Part shown: in pieces, positions 1-7,781 of the stretch | Position numbering within the stretch: the stretch's first letter is position 1 | Layout: every line of letters starts with the position of its first letter | NCBI GenBank assembly: GCA_963708645.1 | Contig: CAVPTA010000014.1 | Location: 368,764-432,763 of the forward strand | Length of the DNA: 64,000 nt | Reading direction: 5' to 3' | Origin: RYN-133 sp963708645 | Lineage (GTDB): Bacteria; Actinomycetota; Actinomycetes; Mycobacteriales; Jatrophihabitantaceae | Made by a program: the position numbers and the translations under genes | Notes under the pieces: model-generated | The model's database searches: none | The model's input: only the letters and a program-made list of their open reading frames with translations | What the model was told of the DNA's origin: nothing

Positions 1-1389
1 AGCGAGCACCCACTTCTTATGCACGAGCGTGGCGCGCTTATCGAAGTGCAGCAGCGGGATCAGGATGCCGACGTTTCCTTCGAGGAAGCCGTCGAGTTCC
101 CACCAGGGGTTGTTCGCCTTATCAGCCGAAAGTTCGAGGCCACCGGTCAGACCGAACTCCGGACCACCGACACCATCGATGAGCAGATTCACCTCTGGGT
201 TGACGCTGACCTTCACGTCAGCCTTGGCAGTCACGCTCGGCGCCTTGTACTGGTGAGTGTTCGAGGCCTCGGTGATGGGACTGACGCCCTTACCTCGTTG
301 CCACTGCATCCCTGCACCGATCGTGAGGTTCTGCGTTGCGGACGTCGTCACAGCCGCGTGCACATCCGCCTTGCCGTCGAGAGTGATCTGCAACTGGGGC
401 TGGACGACGATCGGGATCGTCCCCACATCGAACACGAAGGTCGCAAAGGTGACCGGGTGAGCGAACAGATCACGACTTCCGGCGCACGACGCTGCAGCCT
501 CGATGCTTGCCTTCAGCACGCTGCTCTCGGTGACGTCGGCAGTGAACTTCGCCGAAGTAACACCATGCAGCCAGCTCCAGGACGCCTGAAGATGAAAGGA
601 CGGCGCGATCGAGATCGAGCCCGAAGCCTCCGCCTTGACGCTGCCCTTGCAGTCAGCGAGCGGGCCGTCAACGTCCTTCGTCACGCTGCCGTCGCCCGCT
701 AGCCGCAACCCGCTTCGCAGCGCGCTTTGCGTCAGGCGGGCGCTGTTCAGCGTGGTGACCGAATCGATCTGCCCCTCCGGAACGGCCTCGAGCAGGGTTG
801 CCGGCTTAGTCACGACCGACCCGTCCGAGTTGTGGCGGATTACCTTGGCGAGCAGTCCGTGCGGAACAGTGCGATTAGCGGCAGCTGCCACGATGGCGCC
901 GATCTTCAGCTTCGAACTACCGGGGTACTTCAGCCGGGTGCGACCGCCGCTCAGCCGGCGCGCAGTGGTGATCGTCGATGCGCGCACAGCCACGGTCGTC
1001 TTGGGCACGAGCGTGACGTACCGGACGACGACGCGGGCCGCTCGCGTGCGGGTTACTTGAGCCGTCAGGCGCGTCGAAGCAGGAAAGATCCGTCCGCCGC
1101 GCGGCGCACGCGCCGGCGACACAGTGAGCGCGTATTTGCCCGGCCGCAACGAGTGCAGAGTGGTCGACGCTGTAATGGCCCTGGAGAACCGGTTCGGTCC
1201 GGTGACACGGATTCGCGACCGGTAGCCGCGCGCCAGACCGGTCACCCGAATCGCCAAGATGTGCCCGGCCGACCTTGCGGTGTCGGACGCCGCGACGAGG
1301 TGACGCGGCTGTGCCGCGGCTTGAGTCACCGCGGCGCTCGTGCACACGACCGAAACTGCGGTGACGAAGACGAAAAGACGTCGTTCCAC
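1..1389 (-). CDS. Secreted protein of unknown function, 3' end cut by window edge
   Basis: This is an open frame of 463 codons that runs off the left edge. The start is GTG at 1389, with a G-rich ribosome binding site (GGGGGGA) about 6 bases upstream. Residues 1-28 form a signal peptide (VERRLFVFVTAVSVV, then an Ala-rich cleavage region). The N-terminal half has short beta-rich segments resembling Ig-like or carbohydrate-associated folds (residues about 40-130). The rest is Ser/Thr/Val-rich with paired cysteines (CKGS, SCAGS), as in exported actinobacterial proteins. I do not recognise a catalytic motif or family. The frame is continuous and has typical third-position GC bias, while the plus-strand frames across it look like shadows. 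The call as a real exported protein is firm; the function is unknown. Confidence 0.75.
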   Translation of the reverse strand, partial: MERRLFVFVTAVSVVCTSAAVTQAAAQPRHLVAASDTARSAGHILAIRVTGLARGYRSRIRVTGPNRFSRAITASTTLHSLRPGKYALTVSPARAPRGGRIFPASTRLTAQVTRTRAARVVVRYVTLVPKTTVAVRASTITTARRLSGGRTRLKYPGSSKLKIGAIVAAAANRTVPHGLLAKVIRHNSDGSVVTKPATLLEAVPEGQIDSVTTLNSARLTQSALRSGLRLAGDGSVTKDVDGPLADCKGSVKAEASGSISIAPSFHLQASWSWLHGVTSAKFTADVTESSVLKASIEAAASCAGSRDLFAHPVTFATFVFDVGTIPIVVQPQLQITLDGKADVHAAVTTSATQNLTIGAGMQWQRGKGVSPITEASNTHQYKAPSVTAKADVKVSVNPEVNLLIDGVGGPEFGLTGGLELSADKANNPWWELDGFLEGNVGILIPLLHFDKRATLVHKKWVLA

Positions 1390-1620
1390 AACGAATCCCC
1401 CCCAGAATCTCCGCACGCAAGGTAACACCGGCCGACGGCACGGGTGATCAAGAAGGGCTTCGGATTAGCCCATGCTTTCTTGATCGGGATTGCGCGGCAC
1501 CGGCCACTGACATCGACCGCGACGAGGGCTTCCAATCAGAGTGCCTCGCACGTTCATTCTTGGTTCATCTGCTGGTCGCTTGAGTAGCCTTGACGACTCC
1601 GCGAAGAGACTGGAGCCGCC

Positions 1621-3078
1621 ATGACGAGCAGGGCTGCGCGGGCCGAGCGCGAACGCGAACTGAAGTTCGATGTCGCCGACACCTGGTCGCTGCCCGATCT
1701 CGATGCGCTGGCACCTCCGGGCGGATCGATCCTGGCATCGGGCATCGGTCTCGAGAGCACCTACTTCGACACCGATGGCCATGACCTGTTCGACAGCGGG
1801 CTCACGTTGCGCCGTCGCACCGGGAGCACGGACGAAGGTTGGCAACTGAAGGTTCCGGCCGGCGAGGCTCGCACCGAGATCCGGATGGCCCTCAACGGCC
1901 GCGGCGCGCCGCGCGAGTTGCAGCAGCTGACGCTCGGCGCTCGGCGCGGTGCCAGGCTTCGTCCCGTTGCAATCGTGCGCACCACGCGTGATGCACGCCT
2001 GATCGTCGATGCCGACGCAAACCCGCTCGCAGAGGTGGTCGTCGACGAGGTCACCGCCGAGAGCCTCGGGGACGAGACCACGGTGCAGACCTGGCGAGAG
2101 GTCGAGGTCGAGCTCAAACAGGGCGACGAAGCGTTGCTGCGCAAGGTCGCGAAGTGGCTCGGCAAGTCAGGTGCCGAGCGGTCACGGTCGGCGTCCAAGC
2201 TCGGCCGCGCACTGGGCGTGGCACCAGCCCGCAAATCACGCAGGCCGAAATCTTTGCAGGATGCCGTGCGTGGCTACCTTGCCGACCAGTACGAAGTCAT
2301 CCGCGCGGGCGATCTGGCGCTTCGCCGCGACGAGGACGTGGTGCACAGGACGCGGGTCGCCACCCGCCGCTACCGCAGCGTGCTCAGGGTGTTCGCGTCG
2401 CATTTCGATCGCGAGCAAGCGGCCGCACTCGATGCCGAGTTGAAGTGGTACGCATCCGCCTTGGGTGAGGTCCGCGACCTGGAAGTGTTGCAGCAACATC
2501 TGCTCTCCGACCTTGCTGAACTTCCCGCAGAACTCGTCCTCGGACCGGTGCGGGCACGCTTGTCACAGACGCTCGACACGGAACTTTCTCGAGCGCGACA
2601 CAAGCTCGCGACGGTGATGCGTAGCAAGCGCTATCTCGCACTGCTGAACGAACTGCACTCATGGTCGATCGACACGCCGTTCTCATCCCGACCCGAAAAG
2701 GCCGAGCAGCTGACTCGCTTCGTGACCAGGACCGAGCGCAAGTACCGCAAGCGGCTGCGGGCCGCCGAAGCGCTCGATGACAGCGACCCTGCCAAGAACG
2801 ATGCGCTGCACGGTGCCCGCAAGGCAGCCAAGCGGGCGCGGTACACCGCCGATCTCGCTGTCCCCGCCCTGGGCAAGCGCGGGCGCACGTTGGCGAAACG
2901 GGCCAAGAAGGCCAAGCGGTTGCAGACGCGGCTCGGTGCGCGCCAAGACGGCCTGCTTGCAGTGAACTTCCTGCGGCGGCTGGGCGTGACCGCGAACGGC
3001 AAGCCCGACGAGAACGGTTTCACCTTCGGCGTTCTCCTAGGCCGTGAGATGCGTCGGGGCGACATCACCTTCGGCTGA
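1621..3078 (+). CDS. CYTH and CHAD domain-containing protein
   Basis: The 485-residue protein joins an N-terminal CYTH domain (about 10-200) to a C-terminal CHAD domain (about 215-480). The CYTH signature ExExK is present (ERELKFD near residue 11), followed by alternating acidic and basic strands that in this family form a tunnel binding triphosphate or polyphosphate with divalent metal. The CHAD part has the conserved histidines and basic helices (VVHRTRVATRRYRSVLRVF, LHGARKAAKRARY) known to bind polyphosphate. The likely role is inorganic polyphosphate or triphosphate binding or hydrolysis in the cytoplasm. The ATG start has a GAGCC-type weak site just upstream. It stands alone and converges on the flavin reductase gene at 3098. 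The exact substrate is not decided by sequence. Confidence 0.92.
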   Translation: MTSRAARAERERELKFDVADTWSLPDLDALAPPGGSILASGIGLESTYFDTDGHDLFDSGLTLRRRTGSTDEGWQLKVPAGEARTEIRMALNGRGAPRELQQLTLGARRGARLRPVAIVRTTRDARLIVDADANPLAEVVVDEVTAESLGDETTVQTWREVEVELKQGDEALLRKVAKWLGKSGAERSRSASKLGRALGVAPARKSRRPKSLQDAVRGYLADQYEVIRAGDLALRRDEDVVHRTRVATRRYRSVLRVFASHFDREQAAALDAELKWYASALGEVRDLEVLQQHLLSDLAELPAELVLGPVRARLSQTLDTELSRARHKLATVMRSKRYLALLNELHSWSIDTPFSSRPEKAEQLTRFVTRTERKYRKRLRAAEALDDSDPAKNDALHGARKAAKRARYTADLAVPALGKRGRTLAKRAKKAKRLQTRLGARQDGLLAVNFLRRLGVTANGKPDENGFTFGVLLGREMRRGDITFG

Positions 3079-3103
3079 CTCGACGGCCGTCGGTGGGTCA
3101 GCC
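3073..3103. terminator. Hairpin shared by two convergent genes
   Basis: GGCTGAC (3073-3079) pairs with GTCAGCC (3097-3103), and the inner CGACGGCCGTCG is itself palindromic. The hairpin contains both stop codons of the converging genes. There is no T-tract, so it would act as a factor-assisted or bidirectional terminator. This is inferred from shape and position only. Confidence 0.4.
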
Positions 3104-3817
3104 CGACGGGCCGAAGCTCTCGACCCGGATCGAGTCGGCCGCCACGTCCAACTCCTGCAGCCAGTTGACGGCTGCCGCGGAGAAAACAGGCGACCCGCAG
3201 ACGTAGTGCAGCTGATCGCCGAGCAGCAACGGCTCGATGTCCGCAGGTGTCAGACGTCGTCCGTCCGCGCTTCTTGTGTAGGTGATCTGCGCGCCGCCGG
3301 CTTCGAGCTCGTCGGTGTAAGGCAGATCAGCCGGCGTGCGTCCCGACACCACTAGCCTGAGCAGGTGGGTGGCGTCAAGGCCTCTCGCATGCCGAAGCAT
3401 GGCGACGAACGGGACGACGCCGGAGCCACCGGCGACACCGAGCAGCGGCGTGGCCGCGTCCCACACGAACCAGCCGCCGATCGGCCCGCGCACGTCGAGC
3501 TCGTCGCCGACCTCGACGACGTCGGCGAGGAAGGTGGACACCTCGCCGTCGGGCAGGCGCTCGATGTAGAACTCGACCTCGGGATCTGACGGTGGCGACG
3601 CGATCGAGTACGACCGCTGGGCGACATAGCCGTCGGGCGCAGTGAGTCGGATGACGTAGTGCTGTCCTGGAACGTGCTGGACACGGTCCGGGACGCTGAG
3701 TCGCAGCATGACGGCATGCTCGGAGGGATGCGATTTTGCCGTGACGGTCGCGCGGCGTCGCGCGCTGACCAACGCAACGCCATCGGCGTTGGTCGGCACC
3801 GGCGTCGGGTCAATCAC
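3098..3817 (-). CDS. Ferredoxin reductase-like FAD/NAD-binding oxidoreductase
   Basis: This is a ferredoxin-NADP reductase family protein of about 239 residues. The FAD-binding barrel has the RSYSIASPP motif (RxYS-type). The NAD half has GVAGGSGVVPF (nucleotide-binding GxGxxP-like loop) and a C-terminal CGSP motif, all standard for the family. The open frame extends to 3865, but GTG at 3817 overlaps the upstream stop by 8 bases (GTGATTGA), the usual coupling seen in this window, so I prefer it. It is translationally coupled to the molybdopterin oxidoreductase upstream, and such pairs are thought to pass electrons between NAD(P)H and the molybdenum enzyme. There is no iron-sulfur domain. The physiological substrate is unknown. 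Confidence 0.88.
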   Translation of the reverse strand: MIDPTPVPTNADGVALVSARRRATVTAKSHPSEHAVMLRLSVPDRVQHVPGQHYVIRLTAPDGYVAQRSYSIASPPSDPEVEFYIERLPDGEVSTFLADVVEVGDELDVRGPIGGWFVWDAATPLLGVAGGSGVVPFVAMLRHARGLDATHLLRLVVSGRTPADLPYTDELEAGGAQITYTRSADGRRLTPADIEPLLLGDQLHYVCGSPVFSAAAVNWLQELDVAADSIRVESFGPSG

Positions 3818-4415
3818 CTTGGTAACGCTGCTCTCGCCATGGATCGCCCAGATCGTGGTAGCCATTGCGTTCCCAGAACCCCTGCTGATCGTGATCGAGC
3901 AGGGTCAACCTCGTCACCCATTTGGCGCTCTTCCAGAAGTACAGGTGCGGGACGAGCAACCTGACCGGGCCACCGTGCTCACGCGCGAGCGGACGGCCCT
4001 CATGAGACCAGACGATCCACGCCTTCCCACCCGCGACGTGCTCGAGGGGCAGGTTCGTCGTGTACCCGGTGGTCGAGGTCGCGAGGACGAAGGCGGCCGA
4101 CGACGTGGGCCGCGCGGCGTCGAGGAGCAGGTCGACCGACACTCCCGCGAAGTTGGTATCGAGCTTGGACCAGGTGGTCACGCAGTGGATGTCGCCGCGG
4201 TACTCCGACTGCGGGAGGGCATGCATATCAGCCCACGTCCACGAGGTCGGATTGTCGACCAGGCCGTCGACGCTCATCGTCCATCGGTCCGGATCGAAGC
4301 GCGGCGTGGCCTCGGCCGTGAGCACCGGCCAGTCGCCACCGACGTCGTACTGGCCGGGAGGCAACCGTGGATCACGTTCGCGGTGGGCTCTGCCGAGGAA
4401 GCCGCGCGTAGCCAT
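3810..4415 (-). CDS. Sulfite oxidase-like molybdopterin-dependent oxidoreductase
   Basis: The 201-residue protein belongs to the sulfite oxidase/MsrP-like molybdopterin fold. DIHCVTTWSK carries the cysteine that ligates molybdenum in the family, and GYTTNLPL, HGGPVRLLVP and KSAKWV are family-typical. The frame extends to 4475, but ATG at 4415 gives the usual family N-terminus (MATRGFLGR) with an AGGGTCGG ribosome binding site. It has no Tat signal and no heme domain, so it is probably cytoplasmic. It forms an operon with the coupled flavin reductase downstream. This combination is common in actinobacteria, but the substrate is not established. Confidence 0.88.
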   Translation of the reverse strand: MATRGFLGRAHRERDPRLPPGQYDVGGDWPVLTAEATPRFDPDRWTMSVDGLVDNPTSWTWADMHALPQSEYRGDIHCVTTWSKLDTNFAGVSVDLLLDAARPTSSAAFVLATSTTGYTTNLPLEHVAGGKAWIVWSHEGRPLAREHGGPVRLLVPHLYFWKSAKWVTRLTLLDHDQQGFWERNGYHDLGDPWREQRYQGD

Positions 4416-4447
4416 GCAACCGACCCTAGCGACCTTGACGGGGCCCT

Positions 4448-4735
4448 GTGGCCCATCTCGCGCGCGGCGAGGCAACGGTCAACGAACTGGCCGCGCCATT
4501 CGCATTGACGCTGCCGGCGATCTCCAAGCACATCAAGGCACTCGAGGCGGCCGGTCTGGTGATTCGCGGCCAGCACGCGCAGTACCGACCGTGTGCACTC
4601 GACGCGCGTCCGCTCGAAGAAGTCGCAACCTGGGCCGAGCAATATCGCCCTGTATGGGAATCGCGCTTCGACCGGATGGCCGACTACCTCGCACGACTGC
4701 GATCACAACCGACCGACAGAGGAACCCATGACTGA
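4448..4735 (+). pseudogene. ArsR-family regulator, 5'-truncated
   Basis: The 95-codon frame encodes the winged-helix core of an ArsR regulator (TLPAISKHIKALEAAGLV is the recognition helix region) with the C-terminal extension usual for regulators paired with SRPBCC/AHSA1 proteins. Family members begin 20-25 residues earlier with a helix ending in a DPTRR-like motif. Here the frame opens at GTG 4448 with an in-frame stop at 4436-4438 and no ribosome binding site. Only 32 bases separate it from the divergent gene, so the original start and promoter appear lost. It overlaps the next, also damaged, gene by 8 bases (4728-4735). It might still be translated, but the missing N-terminal helix makes function doubtful. 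Confidence 0.7.
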
Positions 4736-5059
4736 GCACGCCACCGCACCGGACGCGGTCACCATCGAGCGCACTTTCGACGCACCCGTCGACCTGATCT
4801 GGCAGATGTGGGCCCGTGCCGGCGCTTGGTCTACACCGAATCGATGTCCAACGAGAACGGCGACATCCTGACGCCGTCCGATCTGGGTGTGCCCGCGGGC
4901 CATCCCGTGACGACCGAGGTGCGCGTCGATCTCGATGATCTCGGCGGACGTACCAGGATGACCATGACGCATGTCGGCATCCCGGCCGGCTCCCCCGGCG
5001 CGATCGGGTGGGGCCTGGCGATCGACAAGCTGGCAGCCCGGGTCCTGCAACACACCTAG
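4728..5059 (+). pseudogene. SRPBCC (AHSA1-like) protein, internal deletion and frameshift
   Basis: The frame opens normally at ATG 4728 (MTEHATAPDAVTIERTF, then DAPVDLIWQMW), which is the conserved first strand and helix of an AHSA1-type SRPBCC domain. Near 4808-4822 the reading jumps to another frame that continues RRLVYTESMSNENGD to a normal C-terminus ending at 5059. Intact relatives have about 40-50 residues between these parts, so a segment whose length is not a multiple of three has been deleted. The product from 4728 would end at 4871 with nonsense residues. Together with the truncated ArsR gene this is a decaying two-gene operon. Confidence 0.75.
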
Positions 5060-5092
5060 GGCCGATCGCCGGTTGTCGGCGAAGATGGGCAC

Positions 5093-6670
5093 GTGCTCGG
5101 ACTGGAACTGGTAGTCATCTTCGGCGTCGCGCTGGTCGCGTGCGGCGCGCTCGCGCGCCGATACCCCGTCGCGCCCGCCATCCTGCTGGTCACGGTCGGC
5201 GCGCTGGTCGGGTTCGTCCCTACCCTGCGTCGTGCCCAGATGCCTCCCGAAGTCGTGCTGCTGCTGTTCCTGCCGGCGCTGCTGTACTGGGAGAGTTTGA
5301 CCACGTCGCTGCGCGAGATCCGCAACAACCTGCGCGTGGTGATCATGACGAGCACCGCGCTCGTCGTTGCCACTGCTGCGGCCGTGGCAGCGACCGTCCA
5401 TGCCCTCGGACTGCAATGGGGGCCGGCCTGGGTGCTCGGTGCCGCTCTGGCGCCGACCGACGCGACTGCTGTCGGCGTCCTGGCCCGCGACCTGCCGCGC
5501 CGCACGGTGACCGTGCTGCGCGCCGAAAGCCTGATCAACGACGGCACCGCACTGGTGATCTGGGGGCTGGCGGTGGGCGTCACCGTCGGCGAGGAGCACC
5601 TCACTGCGCTGCACGTGAGCTGGCTATTAGTGCTCGCCTACGGCGGCGGCATTCTTTCCGGTCTGCTGATCGGTCTGATCAGCTGGCAGGTGCGCCGCCG
5701 AATGGACGACTCGACGCTCGAAGGGATCACCATGCTGGTGACGCCGTTCGCAGCGTTCCTGCTCGCCGACTCCATCCACGCGTCCGGCGTGCTCGCAGTA
5801 GTCGTATGTGGACTGTTCCTAACCCGCACCGCGCCGCGCTTCACCGGTGCGTTCACGCGTCAACAGACAACCGCGTTCTGGTCGCTGTCGACGACCGTGC
5901 TGAGCAGCGTGCTGTTCGTCCTCGTGGGTCTGCAGGCACAAACGGCGGTGCGCAACCTGACGAGCACATCGGGCTTGCACGCCCTCGGCTACGTCCTTGC
6001 GGTCACGGCCGTCGTGATCGGGACGCGCGTGGCGTGGACCTATACAACGCCCTACCTCATTCGCGCCATCGACCGCCGGCCGGCGCAACGCTTGCGGCGG
6101 GTCGGGGCGCGACAGCGCACGGTCAGCGCGGTGAGCGGGTTCCGGGGTGCGGTCTCATTGGCTGCCGCGTTGGCTGTGCCGCACACGTTGCACTCCGGCG
6201 TCCCGTTCCCCGATCGCGACCTGATCGTCGTGATCACGTGTGGCGTCATCGTCCTGACACTGCTGCAGGCGCTGCTGCTGCCCGGAGTGGTGCGCTTCGC
6301 ACGCCTGCCCGTCGACAATTCCGTCGCGGAGGAAAGGCGATTGGCCGAGATGGCCACGACCGACGCCGCCTACGACGCACTTGAATCGACGGCCGCCGAG
6401 CTCAGTACGAACGAGATGGTCATCGAACGGGTTCGGCATGACCTCGAGAAGCGACGCAAGCTGCTGGCCGCCGACGGCGCCGTCGATGATCCGGTCGTGC
6501 AGCACGACGACCAGTACACGGCGTTGCACCTCGCACTGATCGCGCGCAAGCGGGTTGCGCTGCTCGAATTGCGCGACTCCCAACGCATCGACGACATCGT
6601 CCTGCGGCAGGTGCAGGCGGGTTTCGACGTCGAAGAGGTGCGACTGTCGAGGCAAACGCCGGTCGACTGA
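5093..6670 (+). CDS. CPA1-family sodium/proton antiporter
   Basis: The 525-residue protein has about 12 membrane segments over residues 1-400 and a cytoplasmic tail. APTDATAVGV and RAESLINDGTAL are the hallmark ion-binding motifs of NhaP/NHE-like CPA1 exchangers (Asp-Ala-Thr and the Asn-Asp pair). The expected role is exchange of Na+ or K+ for H+ across the inner membrane in pH or salt control. The GTG start at 5093 puts the first helix at the N-terminus; upstream sites are weak. It follows the decayed SRPBCC gene by 33 bases but is probably transcribed on its own. The tail (about 405-525) is charged and helical and could be regulatory. Confidence 0.93.
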   Translation: MLGLELVVIFGVALVACGALARRYPVAPAILLVTVGALVGFVPTLRRAQMPPEVVLLLFLPALLYWESLTTSLREIRNNLRVVIMTSTALVVATAAAVAATVHALGLQWGPAWVLGAALAPTDATAVGVLARDLPRRTVTVLRAESLINDGTALVIWGLAVGVTVGEEHLTALHVSWLLVLAYGGGILSGLLIGLISWQVRRRMDDSTLEGITMLVTPFAAFLLADSIHASGVLAVVVCGLFLTRTAPRFTGAFTRQQTTAFWSLSTTVLSSVLFVLVGLQAQTAVRNLTSTSGLHALGYVLAVTAVVIGTRVAWTYTTPYLIRAIDRRPAQRLRRVGARQRTVSAVSGFRGAVSLAAALAVPHTLHSGVPFPDRDLIVVITCGVIVLTLLQALLLPGVVRFARLPVDNSVAEERRLAEMATTDAAYDALESTAAELSTNEMVIERVRHDLEKRRKLLAADGAVDDPVVQHDDQYTALHLALIARKRVALLELRDSQRIDDIVLRQVQAGFDVEEVRLSRQTPVD

Positions 6671-6770
6671 GCGCTCTACGTGCGCAACCTGAGACGCACG
6701 GGGGCGACTGCCGTGAATCGGCGGATACTGCAACTGATCTACGCTTGTCTTATAGAGCAGGAGATGATCT

Positions 6771-7544
6771 GTGCATACGACGCTGTTGATCCTGGCGGTC
6801 TTTGCCGCTTGCGTCGTCGAGTCGGTTGAAGCCCTGACGATCGTCCTCGCCGTCGGCATCACGCGCGGCTGGCACGCGACGATGCGCGGTGTCGCGGCCG
6901 GGTTGATCGCGCTCGCCGCGTTGGTCGCCGCACTGGGGCCGGCGATCGCGGTCATCCCGATCAACGCGCTGCGCCTGGTCGTCGGCGGCCTGCTGCTCGT
7001 CTTCGGTCTTGGCTGGTTGCGCAAAGCGATCCTGCGGGCGTCCGGGCTGAAAGGATTGCACGACGAGGACGCCATCTATCTGCGCGAGCGCGAGGCCGCC
7101 GAGCATGCGCAACATGGCGGCCTGTTCGGTGATTCGTACGCGTTCACCCTCGCGTTCAAGGGTGTGTTGCTCGAGGGCCTCGAGGTGGTTTTCATCGTGT
7201 TGACCTTCGGCGCCAACCAACACAGCATCCCGCTGGCATCGGCGGGCGCGGGTGCGGCCGTTCTTGTTGTGACTGTCGCCGGCGTTGCCCTGCGGGCCCC
7301 GTTGGCCCGGGTGCCGGAGAACTCACTGAAATTCGCGGTCGGCGTGCTGCTCACCTCGTTCGGCACGTTCTGGGGAGTCGAAGGAGCCGGCGCGACGTGG
7401 CCCGGCAGCGATGTCGCGTTGTTGCCGCTGATCGCGGGCGTACTGGCGTTCGCGCTCGCCGCGGTCTGGACTCTTCGCCGCGTCCACTCACACCGCCGCA
7501 CCGCACCGGTGCCCAGCGGCCAAGAACCGGTGGTCACGCGATGA
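6771..7544 (+). CDS. Multi-pass membrane protein resembling COG4280
   Basis: The 257-residue protein has six or seven membrane helices. Two similar acidic motifs lie in membrane segments: VVESVEAL near residue 17 and LLEGLEVVF near residue 137, each with ExxE. The layout suggests an internally duplicated transporter with a charged loop between the halves (about 85-125). ExxE pairs in membrane helices occur in iron and divalent metal permeases, so metal transport is possible but unproven. The GTG start has a GCAGGAG site 9 bases upstream. It overlaps the next small membrane gene by four bases (ATGA), so the two are co-translated. Confidence 0.75.
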   Translation: MHTTLLILAVFAACVVESVEALTIVLAVGITRGWHATMRGVAAGLIALAALVAALGPAIAVIPINALRLVVGGLLLVFGLGWLRKAILRASGLKGLHDEDAIYLREREAAEHAQHGGLFGDSYAFTLAFKGVLLEGLEVVFIVLTFGANQHSIPLASAGAGAAVLVVTVAGVALRAPLARVPENSLKFAVGVLLTSFGTFWGVEGAGATWPGSDVALLPLIAGVLAFALAAVWTLRRVHSHRRTAPVPSGQEPVVTR

Positions 7545-7768
7545 ACCGCATCAGCGCGGGTTTGCGTGCCTTCGGCGCCTTCTGGTGGGACTTCATTGTC
7601 GGCGACGACTGGCGCATTGCGGCCGGCATCGTCGTCGCGCTGGCCGCTACGGCAGCACTGGCAACGACGACCGTGCCGGCATGGTGGATCGTCCCCGTAT
7701 TCGTTGTGGCCGTGCTCGGTCTGTCGCTGCGCAGCGCACTGCGCAACGCACTGCGCAGCGACCGTTAG
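7541..7768 (+). CDS. Small two-helix membrane protein
   Basis: The 75-residue protein has two hydrophobic helices (about 25-45 and 47-62) and a basic C-terminus (LRSALRNALRSDR). The ATG overlaps the stop of the preceding membrane gene (ATGA), so it is coupled to it and probably works with it, perhaps as an accessory subunit. No family recognised. Confidence 0.7.
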   Translation: MNRISAGLRAFGAFWWDFIVGDDWRIAAGIVVALAATAALATTTVPAWWIVPVFVVAVLGLSLRSALRNALRSDR

Positions 7769-7781
7769 GCGCGTCGACGAC

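Noticed and set aside
19..702. Plus-strand open frame at the left edge
   Set aside because: The minus strand carries a continuous secreted-protein frame across the whole region with a signal peptide and start signal.
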